A DNA stretch of 64,000 bases, taken from positions 1 to 64,000 of the forward strand of contig NZ_JAFCKH010000014.1 in NCBI RefSeq assembly GCF_018130505.1, given 5' to 3'. The DNA is from Bradyrhizobium tropiciagri (GTDB lineage Bacteria > Pseudomonadota > Alphaproteobacteria > Rhizobiales > Xanthobacteraceae). Position 1 is the stretch's first letter. Each line of letters opens with the position of its first letter. Below, piece after piece: positions 9,686 to 20,345 of the stretch. The notes beneath the pieces were generated by a model. The model searched no databases. It was not told the origin of the DNA and was given only the letters and a program-made list of their open reading frames with translations. Both the position numbers and the translations under genes were made by a program.

Positions 9686-9699
9686 GATTGGAGAGAGCC

Positions 9700-11256
<1,557 letters not shown>

Positions 11257-11392
11257 TCACTGCGTCCCGTGGAATCGGTGCCCATCGGTGGGGTTGACGC
11301 TGGTCGATAGCATGGCGGGATGACGAATCAAAGTGTTTGCCAGCCATGCACAGGCTTTTTACAGGGCCGCACTAGCAGGCCCCGTAGCTATC

Positions 11393-11638
11393 TTAGCGGT
11401 AGCCTTGCGGCGGCCCGTACCGGCGGATCGCCTCGACCACCTCGCGGTGGCGGCGGTCCTCCCGCTTCATGTGGACCGCGATGACGGCATGGGCCGACGG
11501 CACCAGCAGCAATATATGGAAAAACAGCCCCAAAATCGTGCAAAACACGATCAGGACCAGGTTGAAGATGGCCGAGAACGGCTGTCCGTTCAGGAGCAGC
11601 CCGATCGGCGGCAGCAGAGCGGCAAGGACGTAGATCAC
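11393..11638 (-). CDS. YqaE/Pmp3-type small membrane protein
   Basis: An 81-residue protein with two hydrophobic helices: MIYVLAALLPPIGLLLNG, then FNLVLIVFCTILGLFFHILLLV, followed by a charged tail. The PPIG-rich first helix and short size match the Pmp3/YqaE stress-peptide family, which affects membrane potential in yeast and plants. Translation probably starts at the GTG at 11636-11638, preceded by AAAGGTG. It lies upstream of guaB on the same strand, about 200 bp away. Confidence 0.75.
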   Translation of the reverse strand: MIYVLAALLPPIGLLLNGQPFSAIFNLVLIVFCTILGLFFHILLLVPSAHAVIAVHMKREDRRHREVVEAIRRYGPPQGYR

Positions 11639-12249
11639 GGCACACCTTTGGACACCGGCGGATGCATACCGGCGTCACGCAAGATTTAGGTGGTTTGCCC
11701 GATTTCGCAATATGGCGGTGCTCGCGAACCGCCTCACAGGCCTAGCGTGCGATCACCGCGATCGTCACCACCCCCGAACGGCCGATGACGAATTCTGGAA
11801 ATCAGAGGCGAAAGTCTAAAAGCCATCGGGCGCCGGCTACTTTGCATGGGGTTGTTTTCGACAAATTGGAGGTTGTGCCATCCCGATCCACCATGGGAGT
11901 CCAGTCGCGCGACCATGATCGCGCGACTCGCGGTGCCACCCTCGCCTCCTGGCGGTAAGCCGCGGCAACTTGGCGAGACACGCGGTCATGGAACTCTCGA
12001 CGCACCACGATCCCTGCTCATGCGGATGTCTCGCACAACTCTAGAGCGCGACCGCCGCAATCTTCGTCACTTTGTTGATACGATCATCCAGCAATATGCA
12101 TGCGTATTCGCTGCAGCTGAAAAAATATCGACTGCTTGACAGACATCTTCAGCTGACGCAGTTTTAGGTTGAATAGCCTTCGTAAATAGCCTGCGCACGA
12201 TTTTGCTTTTGCTTGTTTGACCTCAAAGCAACGATCGTGGAGCATTCAA
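11639..12249. other. 611-bp gap before the repeat protein; contains a hairpin
   Basis: No supported gene. A perfect inverted repeat AGTCGCGCG-N8-CGCGCGACT lies at 11903-11928. From about 12090 to 12249 the DNA becomes AT-rich compared with its neighbours, as expected for the promoter of the large gene at 12250. A TTGACA at 12136-12141 is a possible -35 box, but I see no convincing -10 at the right distance. GGAG at 12239 is the ribosome site of that gene. Confidence 0.45.
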
Positions 12250-15200
12250 ATGACGGCTATTCCTCCCGCCAATGGCGTTACCATCAATGATGGCGACACG
12301 ATGGATGTCACCGGTGGTGCGTCCGTCGATTACACGACGATCCTGACCGGCGGTTCGCAGACGGTCGGCGGATCCTCCGCGACCAGCACGGCAAACATCA
12401 CGCTCATCGATGGCGGAGAGCAGGACGTCGTCTTCGATGGCGTCGCCATCTATACGACCATCAACCAGGGCGGCGTCCAGCGCGTCACCGGTGAATACGT
12501 CCATGAAGGTCCAACCCCCGGCAAGGCGGATCATACCGCGATCAATGATGGTGGCGAGCAGGACATCGACGGCGGCATCGCAACGGCCACGAATGTCAAT
12601 TCCGGCGGCGTCCAGAACGTGACCAATGGCGGCAGCGCTAGCGGCACGGTCGTCAATTCCGGCGGTATCCTCAAGGTTTCGGGTGAAACCGTGGAAACGG
12701 CGCCCGTGTTTCCGGAGCCGGTGATCCGAAGCGTAGCGAACGCTGCGACCATCAACTACCAGGGCGAATTCGACGTCACCGGCGGCGGGACTGCGGTCAA
12801 CACGATCGTCCATGGCGGCACCATGACGGTCTCGGGATCGATCCCGGATCCGTTCGCCAACGTCCCCGGCCAGCCGGCTGTCGACGCCAGCACGGCGACC
12901 GGCACCACCCTCGAAAATGGTGGAACCCTGACGGTATCGAACGGAGCATTGGTATCTGGCACGATACTGCAAGAATTCGGCACGTTGAATGTCGATGCGG
13001 GTGGCACAGCAACCGGAACGACCATCAATGGTTACGCGACGATGGAACTGTCCGCCGGCGCGACCGCGACCAACACGACCGTCAATCAATATGGCACCTT
13101 GATCGTGCTCGGTAACGCCGATTTTTCGGGGACGACATTCAACGCCGGCAGCGCTCTGGAGATCGGCGACGGCACGATTGAAACCGGATTTACCGTTGCG
13201 AACAGTTCGGCGCTCTACGTTTTGGACGGTGGCATCCTCAATAGCGGTGTTGTCGCCGCAGGCGGAACGCTCGTCGCCGAAGCTGGCGCAACCCTTTCCC
13301 ATACGACCTTCGAAAGCGGCGCGACGTTCATTATCGAATATGGCTACACGGAAGACGGCTTCACGGCGGCCGACGGCATACAGTTCGAGGTGTACGGCGG
13401 CACAGCCACGAACACGACGGTATCGGTGGGCGGCAAGGAGATCGTAGGTAACTTCAGCTCAGGAGGCACTGCGAGCAACACCGTCATCAATGGCGGCGAA
13501 CAGGATATCGGGCTGATCTCCACCGCGAGTTACACCACGATTAACGATGGCGGCATCCAGCACGTCACCGGCGCTTATATCCACGACGTGCCGCCTCCGG
13601 GACAGGCCGACCACACCACCATCAACAATGGCGGCGAGCAGGACGTCGACACCGGCATCGCGACGTCGACCACCGTCAATGCCGGCGGTGTCCAGAATCT
13701 CACCAATGGCGGCCGTGCCACTGACACCATCGTTCATTCGGGTGGAAGCGCCAATGCGTCAGGGGAGACGATCTATTATCCTCCCGGGGGCTGGTACGGC
13801 AGCGTCATCAGAAGCGAATTCGATTCAGCCGTCGTCGACAGCGGCGGCCAATTGCACCTGTCCGGGGCGGGGATCGCCAACAACACCACCATCAATGGCG
13901 GTGTGATGACGGTTTCGGGATCGATTCCGGATCCGACCGGCGACCCCAGCCAACCCGCACTCGACGCCAGCACGGCGACCGGAACACTCCTCAATTCAGG
14001 AAGCCTCTCCGTCGCGGACGGCGGCATCGTCATCTCCACCACCCTGAACGGCGGCACGCTCGACGTGCTCGATCGGGGCACCGCGAACGCTTCGACAATT
14101 CATCTCGGCGCCACGGAAATCGTCGAAGCGGGCGGCGTTGCGGGCGCGACCACGATCGCCGGCGGCACGCTCGACCTCAAGGCGGGCGCGATTTCCGACG
14201 CCGCGATCACCTTCTCCGGCCTGGGCACGCTCGAGATCGAACAGCAGCTGCTTTCGGGCGCATCGACCTTTGCCAGCCAGATCAACGGAATTGCGCTCGG
14301 CGACTCCATCGATCTCTCCGGGCTGTCCTATGCGAGTGATGCAACGGCAACGGTATCCGGCTCGATGCTCACGGTCAGCAATGGCACCGCCAGCGAGACC
14401 TTCACACTGGCGGACACCTCGGTGACGCATTTCGGCATCAGCGAAGACGGCTCCGGCGGCATTCTGCTGACGGCCGCCGCTCCCACGACGATCGACGGCC
14501 CGGCGTCCGGTTATGCGACCATCGAGGGCACGACCGGCAACGACACCATCCACGCCTACGGCATGTTCAATACGATCCACGGCAATGGCGGGAACGACAC
14601 GATTTACGCCGGAGTGTACGGCACGGTTGATCTGACGAGCGGCGACAGCACCGTCCATCTGCAGGGGATCGTCAATCACGTCACCGGCGGCGACGGCAAC
14701 AACACGGTGACGGGATCGACCGGCGCCACCACGATTGCGCTCGGCAATGGCAACAACACTGTCGACGCCGGCGGATATGGCAACATCATCACGCTCGGCG
14801 ATGGCAACGATGTGGTCCATCCCGGTGACGGCGCGAGCCGGATCACGGCCGGCAACGGCGACGACAAGGTGACGCTGTCCGGATACGGCAACACGGTCAC
14901 GCTTGGGCATGGCAACGATGTCGTCACGGGCGGAGACGGCACCAACAGCGTCACTCTCGGCGATGGCGACAACACCGTGAATCTCGGCGGGATGGGAAAC
15001 CAGATCACCGTCGGCTCGGGAACGAACACGATCGTCGCCGGCGGCGGCTTGGACACCGTGGTGGCCGGCGCGGGCCACGACACGATCACGCTTGGCGGAT
15101 CCGCCAATCACGTGGTGCTCAACGGGTCCGAGGCAAATCTGACCAACCAGATCGGCCAGGACGTCATTACGGTCAATGGCGGATCAGACCGGTTCGACTT

Positions 15201-15522
15201 TTCCGGGTTTGGCAACCAGGCCATCATCAACGGCTCGGCCCATGTCGACATCAGCGATCACGGCAGCGGACTCACCGTTTCGATCAACTCCAGCAGCCAG
15301 TTCGATACCATCTCCGGATTTGGCAATGACCCGCTCGGTGTCATCGAGCTTGCGAACGGCGTGGGCAACTACCACTCCGTCACCGACATCATGGGCGCGC
15401 TGAAGGACGATGGGCACGGCGGGACCCTGCTTGCGCTGGCGAGTGGTCCCAGCGCGGGGTCTGTCGATTTCGTCGATACCGCGATCAGCCAATTGCACGC
15501 ATCGAACTTCTTGATCGTGTGA
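12250..15522 (+). CDS. Large secreted-type repeat protein with AIDA-like and RTX-like repeats
   Basis: A 1,090-residue Gly/Thr/Asn-rich protein. Residues about 10-690 are AIDA-type repeats built around NGGxxNVTNGG and TTVNxGG units that predict a beta-helix. Residues about 760-1000 are GNGxNTV/GGDGxDxV nonapeptide-like repeats resembling RTX calcium-binding beta-rolls. The end, LHASNFLIV, resembles type I secretion signals. There is no N-terminal signal peptide and no C-terminal beta-barrel, so it is not a classical autotransporter. A block of about 155 residues is duplicated (DNA 12448-12913 and 13528-13990). The ATG has GGAG upstream; a TTG eleven codons earlier is less likely. Likely a surface or matrix adhesin. 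No type I exporter genes are adjacent. Confidence 0.85.
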   Translation: MTAIPPANGVTINDGDTMDVTGGASVDYTTILTGGSQTVGGSSATSTANITLIDGGEQDVVFDGVAIYTTINQGGVQRVTGEYVHEGPTPGKADHTAINDGGEQDIDGGIATATNVNSGGVQNVTNGGSASGTVVNSGGILKVSGETVETAPVFPEPVIRSVANAATINYQGEFDVTGGGTAVNTIVHGGTMTVSGSIPDPFANVPGQPAVDASTATGTTLENGGTLTVSNGALVSGTILQEFGTLNVDAGGTATGTTINGYATMELSAGATATNTTVNQYGTLIVLGNADFSGTTFNAGSALEIGDGTIETGFTVANSSALYVLDGGILNSGVVAAGGTLVAEAGATLSHTTFESGATFIIEYGYTEDGFTAADGIQFEVYGGTATNTTVSVGGKEIVGNFSSGGTASNTVINGGEQDIGLISTASYTTINDGGIQHVTGAYIHDVPPPGQADHTTINNGGEQDVDTGIATSTTVNAGGVQNLTNGGRATDTIVHSGGSANASGETIYYPPGGWYGSVIRSEFDSAVVDSGGQLHLSGAGIANNTTINGGVMTVSGSIPDPTGDPSQPALDASTATGTLLNSGSLSVADGGIVISTTLNGGTLDVLDRGTANASTIHLGATEIVEAGGVAGATTIAGGTLDLKAGAISDAAITFSGLGTLEIEQQLLSGASTFASQINGIALGDSIDLSGLSYASDATATVSGSMLTVSNGTASETFTLADTSVTHFGISEDGSGGILLTAAAPTTIDGPASGYATIEGTTGNDTIHAYGMFNTIHGNGGNDTIYAGVYGTVDLTSGDSTVHLQGIVNHVTGGDGNNTVTGSTGATTIALGNGNNTVDAGGYGNIITLGDGNDVVHPGDGASRITAGNGDDKVTLSGYGNTVTLGHGNDVVTGGDGTNSVTLGDGDNTVNLGGMGNQITVGSGTNTIVAGGGLDTVVAGAGHDTITLGGSANHVVLNGSEANLTNQIGQDVITVNGGSDRFDFSGFGNQAIINGSAHVDISDHGSGLTVSINSSSQFDTISGFGNDPLGVIELANGVGNYHSVTDIMGALKDDGHGGTLLALASGPSAGSVDFVDTAISQLHASNFLIV

Positions 15523-15549
15523 AGCTGAGTTTCGTTGCGCTGCCGCGCG

Positions 15550-15574
15550 GATGCTCTCTGTGACCGAGAGCATC
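15550..15574 (+). terminator. Stem-loop after the repeat-protein gene
   Basis: GATGCTCTC-N7-GAGAGCATC is a perfect 9-bp stem 28 bp past the stop codon. There is no long T-run after it, so it may be a weak terminator or an mRNA-stabilising hairpin. Confidence 0.55.
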
Positions 15575-15770
15575 CGCTTCTGACGCCGACCGCATCTTCT
15601 GGACAATTGACGGAGGTCCAAGATCCGGAAACACTCCGCAACATCCAGCGCCCTGCCGAGCCCGCCAGCAATGCCTGAGCAGGCAAGGCATTCCCGCTCC
15701 CCCGATATTCCCCGGATCAGGGTGCAAAAGCCCACCGATTTGTGCCAGTTCAGGCGGCGAAGATTTCCTC

Positions 15771-17273
15771 TTGCCGGCTAACCCCTTGAAAACTCAGCGA
15801 ACGATACCCCTGATAGTCGCTAGCGCGCTATTCATGGAGAATATGGATTCCACCGTCATCGCGACCTCGCTGCCGGCCATCGCCGCCGATATCGGCACCA
15901 GCCCGCTGACGCTGAAGCTGGCAATCACCTCCTATCTGCTGTCGCTTGCGGTGTTCATTCCGGCGAGCGGCTGGACAGCGGATCGATTCGGCGCGCGGAT
16001 CGTGTTCGCCGGCGCGGTCGGCGTGTTCATGCTGGGCTCGATCGGCTGCGCGCTGTCCTCCTCGGTGACCGATTTCGTGTTCGCCCGCATCCTTCAGGGC
16101 CTCGGCGGGGCGATGATGACGCCGGTCGGGCGGCTGGTGCTGCTGCGCTCGGTCGACAAAAGCGCGCTGGTCAATGCGATGGCCTGGGTGACGGTGCCCG
16201 CGCTGATAGGCCCGGTGATCGGACCACCGCTCGGCGGCTTCATCACCACCTATTTCTCCTGGCACTGGATCTTCCTGATCAACATCCCGATCGGGCTGCT
16301 CGGCATTTTCCTGGCGCTGAAATACATCGACCCGATCAAGAGCACGGAGCCCGAGCGCTTCGATCTCACCGGCCTCGTGCTGGCCGGCATCGGGCTTGCC
16401 GGCATCGCCTTCGGCCTCTCGGTCGCCGGGCTGAACCTGCTGCCCTGGACCATCGTCGCCGCGCTGGTCGGGGTCGGCTCGGTCTCGATGACGCTGTACG
16501 TCCTGCACGCCCGGCGCACCGGTTCGCCAGTGCTCGACTTCGCGCTGCTGCGGCTGCCGACCATGCGCGCATCGATCATCGGCGGCTTCCTGTTCCGGCT
16601 CGGCATCGGCGCGCTGCCGTTCCTGCTGCCGCTGCTGATGCAGGTCGGCTTCGGCCTCTCGCCGTTCCAGTCCGGTCTCGTCACCTTTGCCTCCGCGGTC
16701 GGCGCCATGGGCATGAAGACGTTGGCGGCGCGCATCATCCGCGCCTTCGGCTTCCGCAACATGATGACCGTCAACGCGGTGGTCAGTTCGGCCTTCCTCG
16801 CCGCCTGCGCCCTGTTCACGATCTCGACGCCGCTGATGCTGATCTTCACCATCCTGGTGGTCGGCGGCTTCTTCCGCTCGCTGCAATTCACCGCGATCAA
16901 CACCGTGGCCTATGCCGAGGTCGACGCGCCGCAGATGAGCCGGGCCACCACGCTGGTCAGCGTCAACCAGCAGCTCGCGGTGTCCGCGGGCGTCGCGGTC
17001 GGCGCCTTCTCCGTCGAAAGCACGCTGGCGCTGCATCACCAGACCGAGCTCACCGCCGACGTGTTCGCGCCGGCGTTCATCGTGGTGTCGCTGATCTCGG
17101 CCGCCTCGGCCTGGTTCTTCTGGCAGATGCCCGGCGATGCCGGCAACGAAATCGCCGGCCGCAAGGCGCTCGACATCGCCAGCCGCAAGGGCGCCGAGAA
17201 ACGCGCCGCCACCGAAGCCGTCAAGACCGCGACCGAAGATACGCAGAACGCAAGGGATCAGCGGCTCGGGTGA
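15771..17273 (+). CDS. MFS exporter, DHA2 (EmrB/QacA) family
   Basis: A roughly 500-residue inner-membrane protein with 14 predicted helices. Helix 1 contains the family motif LFMENMDSTVIATSLPAIA; motif A appears as GWTADRFGAR and motif C as GPVIGPPLGGF. DHA2 proteins export drugs and other amphipathic compounds by proton antiport. The start is uncertain: TTG at 15771 gives a normal N-terminal tail, TTG at 15786 is possible, and the first ATG (15834) falls inside helix 1. The C-terminal 40 residues are charged and Ala/Lys-rich. No membrane-fusion partner lies next to it. Confidence 0.85.
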   Translation: MPANPLKTQRTIPLIVASALFMENMDSTVIATSLPAIAADIGTSPLTLKLAITSYLLSLAVFIPASGWTADRFGARIVFAGAVGVFMLGSIGCALSSSVTDFVFARILQGLGGAMMTPVGRLVLLRSVDKSALVNAMAWVTVPALIGPVIGPPLGGFITTYFSWHWIFLINIPIGLLGIFLALKYIDPIKSTEPERFDLTGLVLAGIGLAGIAFGLSVAGLNLLPWTIVAALVGVGSVSMTLYVLHARRTGSPVLDFALLRLPTMRASIIGGFLFRLGIGALPFLLPLLMQVGFGLSPFQSGLVTFASAVGAMGMKTLAARIIRAFGFRNMMTVNAVVSSAFLAACALFTISTPLMLIFTILVVGGFFRSLQFTAINTVAYAEVDAPQMSRATTLVSVNQQLAVSAGVAVGAFSVESTLALHHQTELTADVFAPAFIVVSLISAASAWFFWQMPGDAGNEIAGRKALDIASRKGAEKRAATEAVKTATEDTQNARDQRLG

Positions 17274-17401
17274 GCTTAACCCTACGTCAGCCTCAATCGT
17301 ACACGAGGCGCTCGGCACACGCTCAAGCTTTGTTGAACGGGCTGCCGAACCCCCGCCCGCTTTGCACGATAAAGCCGCCTCGCCCTTGCAGGAGGCGCAT
17401 C

Positions 17402-18175
17402 ATGAATTCGATCGAATACACAAAGAGCAAGGTTCCCGAAGTCACGCTCGTCTTCTGGATCATCAAGATCGCCGCGACAACGCTGGGCGAAACCGGCGGC
17501 GACACCATCACCATGACATTGAACTGGGGCTATCTGGCCGGAACAGTGCTGTTCCTGCTGGTTCTCGCTGCGCTCGTCGTGGCGCAGATCGCCGCCAAAG
17601 CCTTTCATCCGGTCCTGTACTGGGCAACCATCGTTGCATCGACGACGTTCGGCACGACCATGGCCGACTTTGCAGATCGATCGCTCGGCATTGGCTACAC
17701 CGGCGGCGCGACGCTGCTGCTTTGCCTGCTGCTGCTGACGCTCGGCCTCTGGTACTGGTCGCTCGGCTCGATCTCGGTCAACACCGTGAGCACGCCAAGG
17801 GTCGAGACGTTCTACTGGACCGCGATCACGCTATCGCAGACGCTCGGCACCGCTCTCGGCGACTGGGCTGCCGACTCCACGGGGCTCGGCTACGAGGGCG
17901 GCGCGCTGGTGTTCGGCGGGGTGCTGGCCGCGATCGCGGCCGCCTATTACTGGACCTCGGCCTCGCGCGTGATGCTGTTTTGGGCGGCCTTCATCCTGTC
18001 GCGGCCACTCGGCGCGACAGTCGGCGACTTTCTCGACAAGCCGATCAGCGATGGCGGCCTCGCGCTGAGCCGCCCGATCGCCTCCGCAGCCCTGGCCGTC
18101 TTCATCATCGCCTGCGTGCTGCTCCTGCCGCAGCGCGCCGGATCGCATCCAGCAGTCTCGCGGACGGCGGGGTAG
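17402..18175 (+). CDS. DUF347-repeat integral membrane protein (COG4705 type)
   Basis: A 257-residue membrane protein made of four copies of one unit. The copies are marked by KIAATTLGETGGDTIT, ASTTFGTTMADFAD, LSQTLGTALGDWAAD and LSRPLGATVGDFLDK, each a helix with a T(L/F)G...(G/A)D motif followed by one more helix. The regular placement of Thr, Gly and Asp inside the membrane hints at an ion or small-solute pathway; the function of the family is not well established. AGGAGG lies 6 bases before the ATG, so the start is secure even though the frame is open further upstream. Confidence 0.85.
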   Translation: MNSIEYTKSKVPEVTLVFWIIKIAATTLGETGGDTITMTLNWGYLAGTVLFLLVLAALVVAQIAAKAFHPVLYWATIVASTTFGTTMADFADRSLGIGYTGGATLLLCLLLLTLGLWYWSLGSISVNTVSTPRVETFYWTAITLSQTLGTALGDWAADSTGLGYEGGALVFGGVLAAIAAAYYWTSASRVMLFWAAFILSRPLGATVGDFLDKPISDGGLALSRPIASAALAVFIIACVLLLPQRAGSHPAVSRTAG

Positions 18176-18240
18176 GACTTGCGGAAGAAACAGTCCATCC
18201 GTCCGCATATGCGGCGCCGAGGATTGCTCCGTCACTACGC

Positions 18241-18936
18241 TCATCGCAATGACGATTGGGGCTGTCCCCTGAACCCCGTAGCCAGCACGTAACGCTCGGA
18301 GGAATCCTGCCGGCTGGCGGCCGGCTTGACGTGGCGCACCGTGGCGAAGTCGCGCTTGAGCTGCGCCAGCAACTCGGCGTCGGCGCCGCTCTGGAACACC
18401 TTGGCCAGGAAAGCGCCGCCGGGATTGAGGACCTCGCAGGCGAAATGCGCGGCGGTCTCGACCAGGCCGATGATGCGGAGCTGGTCGGTCTTGCGATGGC
18501 CGGTGGTGTTGGCGGCCATGTCGGACATCACGATGTCGGCGCGGCCGCCCATCATCGCGATCAGCTTCTCGGGCGCGTCGTGGTCGAGGAAGTCGAGCTG
18601 CGCGAAGGTGACGCCGGGGATCTCACCCATTTCAAGCAGGTCGATCGCGACCACCTTGCCTTTGCCGTCGGCGGCGCCGGTGCGCTTGGCGGCGATCTGG
18701 CTCCAGCCGCCCGGCGCGGCGCCGAGGTCGACCACCGTCATGCCCGGCTTGAGCATGTGGTACTTGTCGTCGATCTCGAGCAGCTTGAAGGCGGCGCGCG
18801 AGCGATAGCCCATCGCCTTGGCCTTGGCGACGTAGGGATCGTTGAGCTGGCGCTCCAGCCAGAGTTTTGACGACAGCTTGCGCTTGCCGCCGCTCTTGAC
18901 CGTGACGTGCAGCCGCCCGGTGGTATCTTTCGCCAT
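18241..18936 (-). CDS. rlmE: 23S rRNA (uridine-2'-O) methyltransferase
   Basis: A 231-residue FtsJ/RrmJ-type enzyme that methylates the 2'-OH of U2552 (E. coli numbering) in the ribosomal A loop. The SAM site VVDLGAAPGGWSQ is clear, and the K-D-K-E catalytic set is present: Lys near SSKLWLERQL, Asp in VMSDMAAN, Lys in LAKVFQ and Glu in SERYVLATGF. The ATG at 18934-18936 is the family start (MAKDTTGRLHV); the open frame upstream runs through a palindromic repeat. The last residues, QPQSSLR, come from a short repeat-like sequence at 18241-18260, so the natural tail seems extended by it. Confidence 0.92.
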   Translation of the reverse strand: MAKDTTGRLHVTVKSGGKRKLSSKLWLERQLNDPYVAKAKAMGYRSRAAFKLLEIDDKYHMLKPGMTVVDLGAAPGGWSQIAAKRTGAADGKGKVVAIDLLEMGEIPGVTFAQLDFLDHDAPEKLIAMMGGRADIVMSDMAANTTGHRKTDQLRIIGLVETAAHFACEVLNPGGAFLAKVFQSGADAELLAQLKRDFATVRHVKPAASRQDSSERYVLATGFRGQPQSSLR

Positions 18937-18939
18937 GTT

Positions 18940-19092
18940 CTTCTCTTCTCCCACGCCCCGCTCTTGCGGGGAGAGGGTTGGGGTGAGGGGCTGCTTCCGC
19001 AGTGACGGTGAGAGATGAGCATGTGGAGAGACCCCCTCACCCGGATCGCATTTCATGCGATCCGGCCTCTCCCCGCAGGCGGGGAGAGGCGA
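18940..19092. repeat. Composite intergenic palindrome, family E copy 1
   Basis: Made of CTTCTCCCACGCCCCGCTCTTGCGGGG...GGTTGGGGTGAGGGG on one side and CCCCCTCACCCGGATCGC...CCCCGCAGGCGGGGAGAGGCG on the other. It fills the whole gap between rlmE and the Ppx/GppA gene. Another copy, with different ends, lies at 30296-30503. Confidence 0.85.
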
Positions 19093-19100
19093 AAAAGCAT

Positions 19101-20198
19101 CTAGCACGCCCGCAGCGCGCCGTCCTCGCGCATCATCTCGACCAGCATGCCCTCACGCAGGCCGCGGTCGGCGACGCGCAGTCGCGGCAGCGGGAAGGCA
19201 TTGCGGATCGCGTCGAGGATGGCGCAGCCGGCGAGCACCAGATCGGCGCGCTCGACGCTGATGCAGTTGTTGTGGACACGCTGCTCATAGCTCATGCAAA
19301 GCAGCTTCTGGATCGTCGCAGTGACGTCCATATCATTCATCCAGATGCCGTCGATGCGGCGGCGATCGTAGCGCGGCAGATTGAGGTAGACGCCGGCAAG
19401 CGTGGTCACGGTGCCTGACGTGCCGAGCATGTGCATGTCGCGCAAGTCCTGGCCGTGCTCGGCCGCGAACGGCGCGACGTGCTGGGCGACCTCCTCGATC
19501 ATCCGTGCATAGAGTTCCGGCGTGACGTTGCGGCCGCCGAAATGCTCGGCCAGCGTCACGACGCCGAGCGGGATCGACATCCACGCCTTGATTCGCGGCG
19601 GCGCGTCCGGCGCGCCGGGGTCGCGCTCGATCCGCACCAGCTCGGTCGAGCCGCCGCCGATGTCGAACAGGATGGCGCCCCGCCCCTTTGGATCGAGCAG
19701 CGGCGAACAGCCGATCACCGCGAGCGTCGCCTCGGTCTCGCGGTCGATCACCTCGAGCTTGATGCCGGTCTCGGCGGCGACGCGTTCGCGGAAACTCTGG
19801 GCGTTGCCGGCGGCGCGGCAGGCCTCGGTGGCGATCAGCCGAAGCCGCTTCGCCTTGCGATAGCGGATCTTGTCGCTGCAAATCGAGAGCGCAGCGATGG
19901 CGCGCTCGATCGCGGCCTCGCTGATGGAACCGGTCGCGGCAATGCCCTCGCCGAGCCGGATGATTCGCGAGAAGGAATCGACCACGCGGAACCCGTCGCC
20001 CGTGGGACAGGCGATCAGGAGCCGGCAATTATTGGTGCCAAGGTCGAGCGCGGCGTAGACGCCGCTCTCCGCGCCTGCCGCAACCAACCCTGACGGGGCT
20101 TCGGCGGCCGGAGGACCGTCACAAAGCCGCACATCGTCATTCATCAAACTGTCTTTCCGCGCGGCCGAGGCCAGCCCGCCGAAGGAATTGTCGTTCAC
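19101..20198 (-). CDS. Ppx/GppA-family exopolyphosphatase/pppGpp phosphatase
   Basis: A 365-residue member of the ASKHA (actin-like) fold. YAALDLGTNNCRLLIA is the phosphate-1 loop, LFDIGGGSTEL the phosphate-2 loop, and MLGTSGTVTTLAG the third nucleotide loop; the conserved EATEACR-like region reads IATEACRAAGN. Such enzymes hydrolyse polyphosphate and/or pppGpp and link phosphate status to the stringent response. It lacks the C-terminal HD-type domain of E. coli Ppx, as many alphaproteobacterial members do. Start is either the GTG at 20196-20198 or the ATG at 20142-20144, which has GGAAAG upstream. rlmE lies just downstream on the same strand. Confidence 0.88.
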   Translation of the reverse strand: MNDNSFGGLASAARKDSLMNDDVRLCDGPPAAEAPSGLVAAGAESGVYAALDLGTNNCRLLIACPTGDGFRVVDSFSRIIRLGEGIAATGSISEAAIERAIAALSICSDKIRYRKAKRLRLIATEACRAAGNAQSFRERVAAETGIKLEVIDRETEATLAVIGCSPLLDPKGRGAILFDIGGGSTELVRIERDPGAPDAPPRIKAWMSIPLGVVTLAEHFGGRNVTPELYARMIEEVAQHVAPFAAEHGQDLRDMHMLGTSGTVTTLAGVYLNLPRYDRRRIDGIWMNDMDVTATIQKLLCMSYEQRVHNNCISVERADLVLAGCAILDAIRNAFPLPRLRVADRGLREGMLVEMMREDGALRAC

Positions 20199-20345
20199 GG
20201 AAACTTTAGCAGCGCCAACAGCCTGCGCAAACTCTGTTCACATTGGGTCCATGCCTAATCGGGCGTTGTCGTTAAGGGCGGCGCGCGTTATCTCGTCAAT
20301 CGCCAGCCAAACCCGTGCAAATCCGGGCATTTCAGGTCATTTCCG

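Noticed and set aside
12250-15522. Classical autotransporter
   Set aside because: AIDA-type repeats are present but there is no signal peptide and no C-terminal barrel; the end fits type I secretion better.
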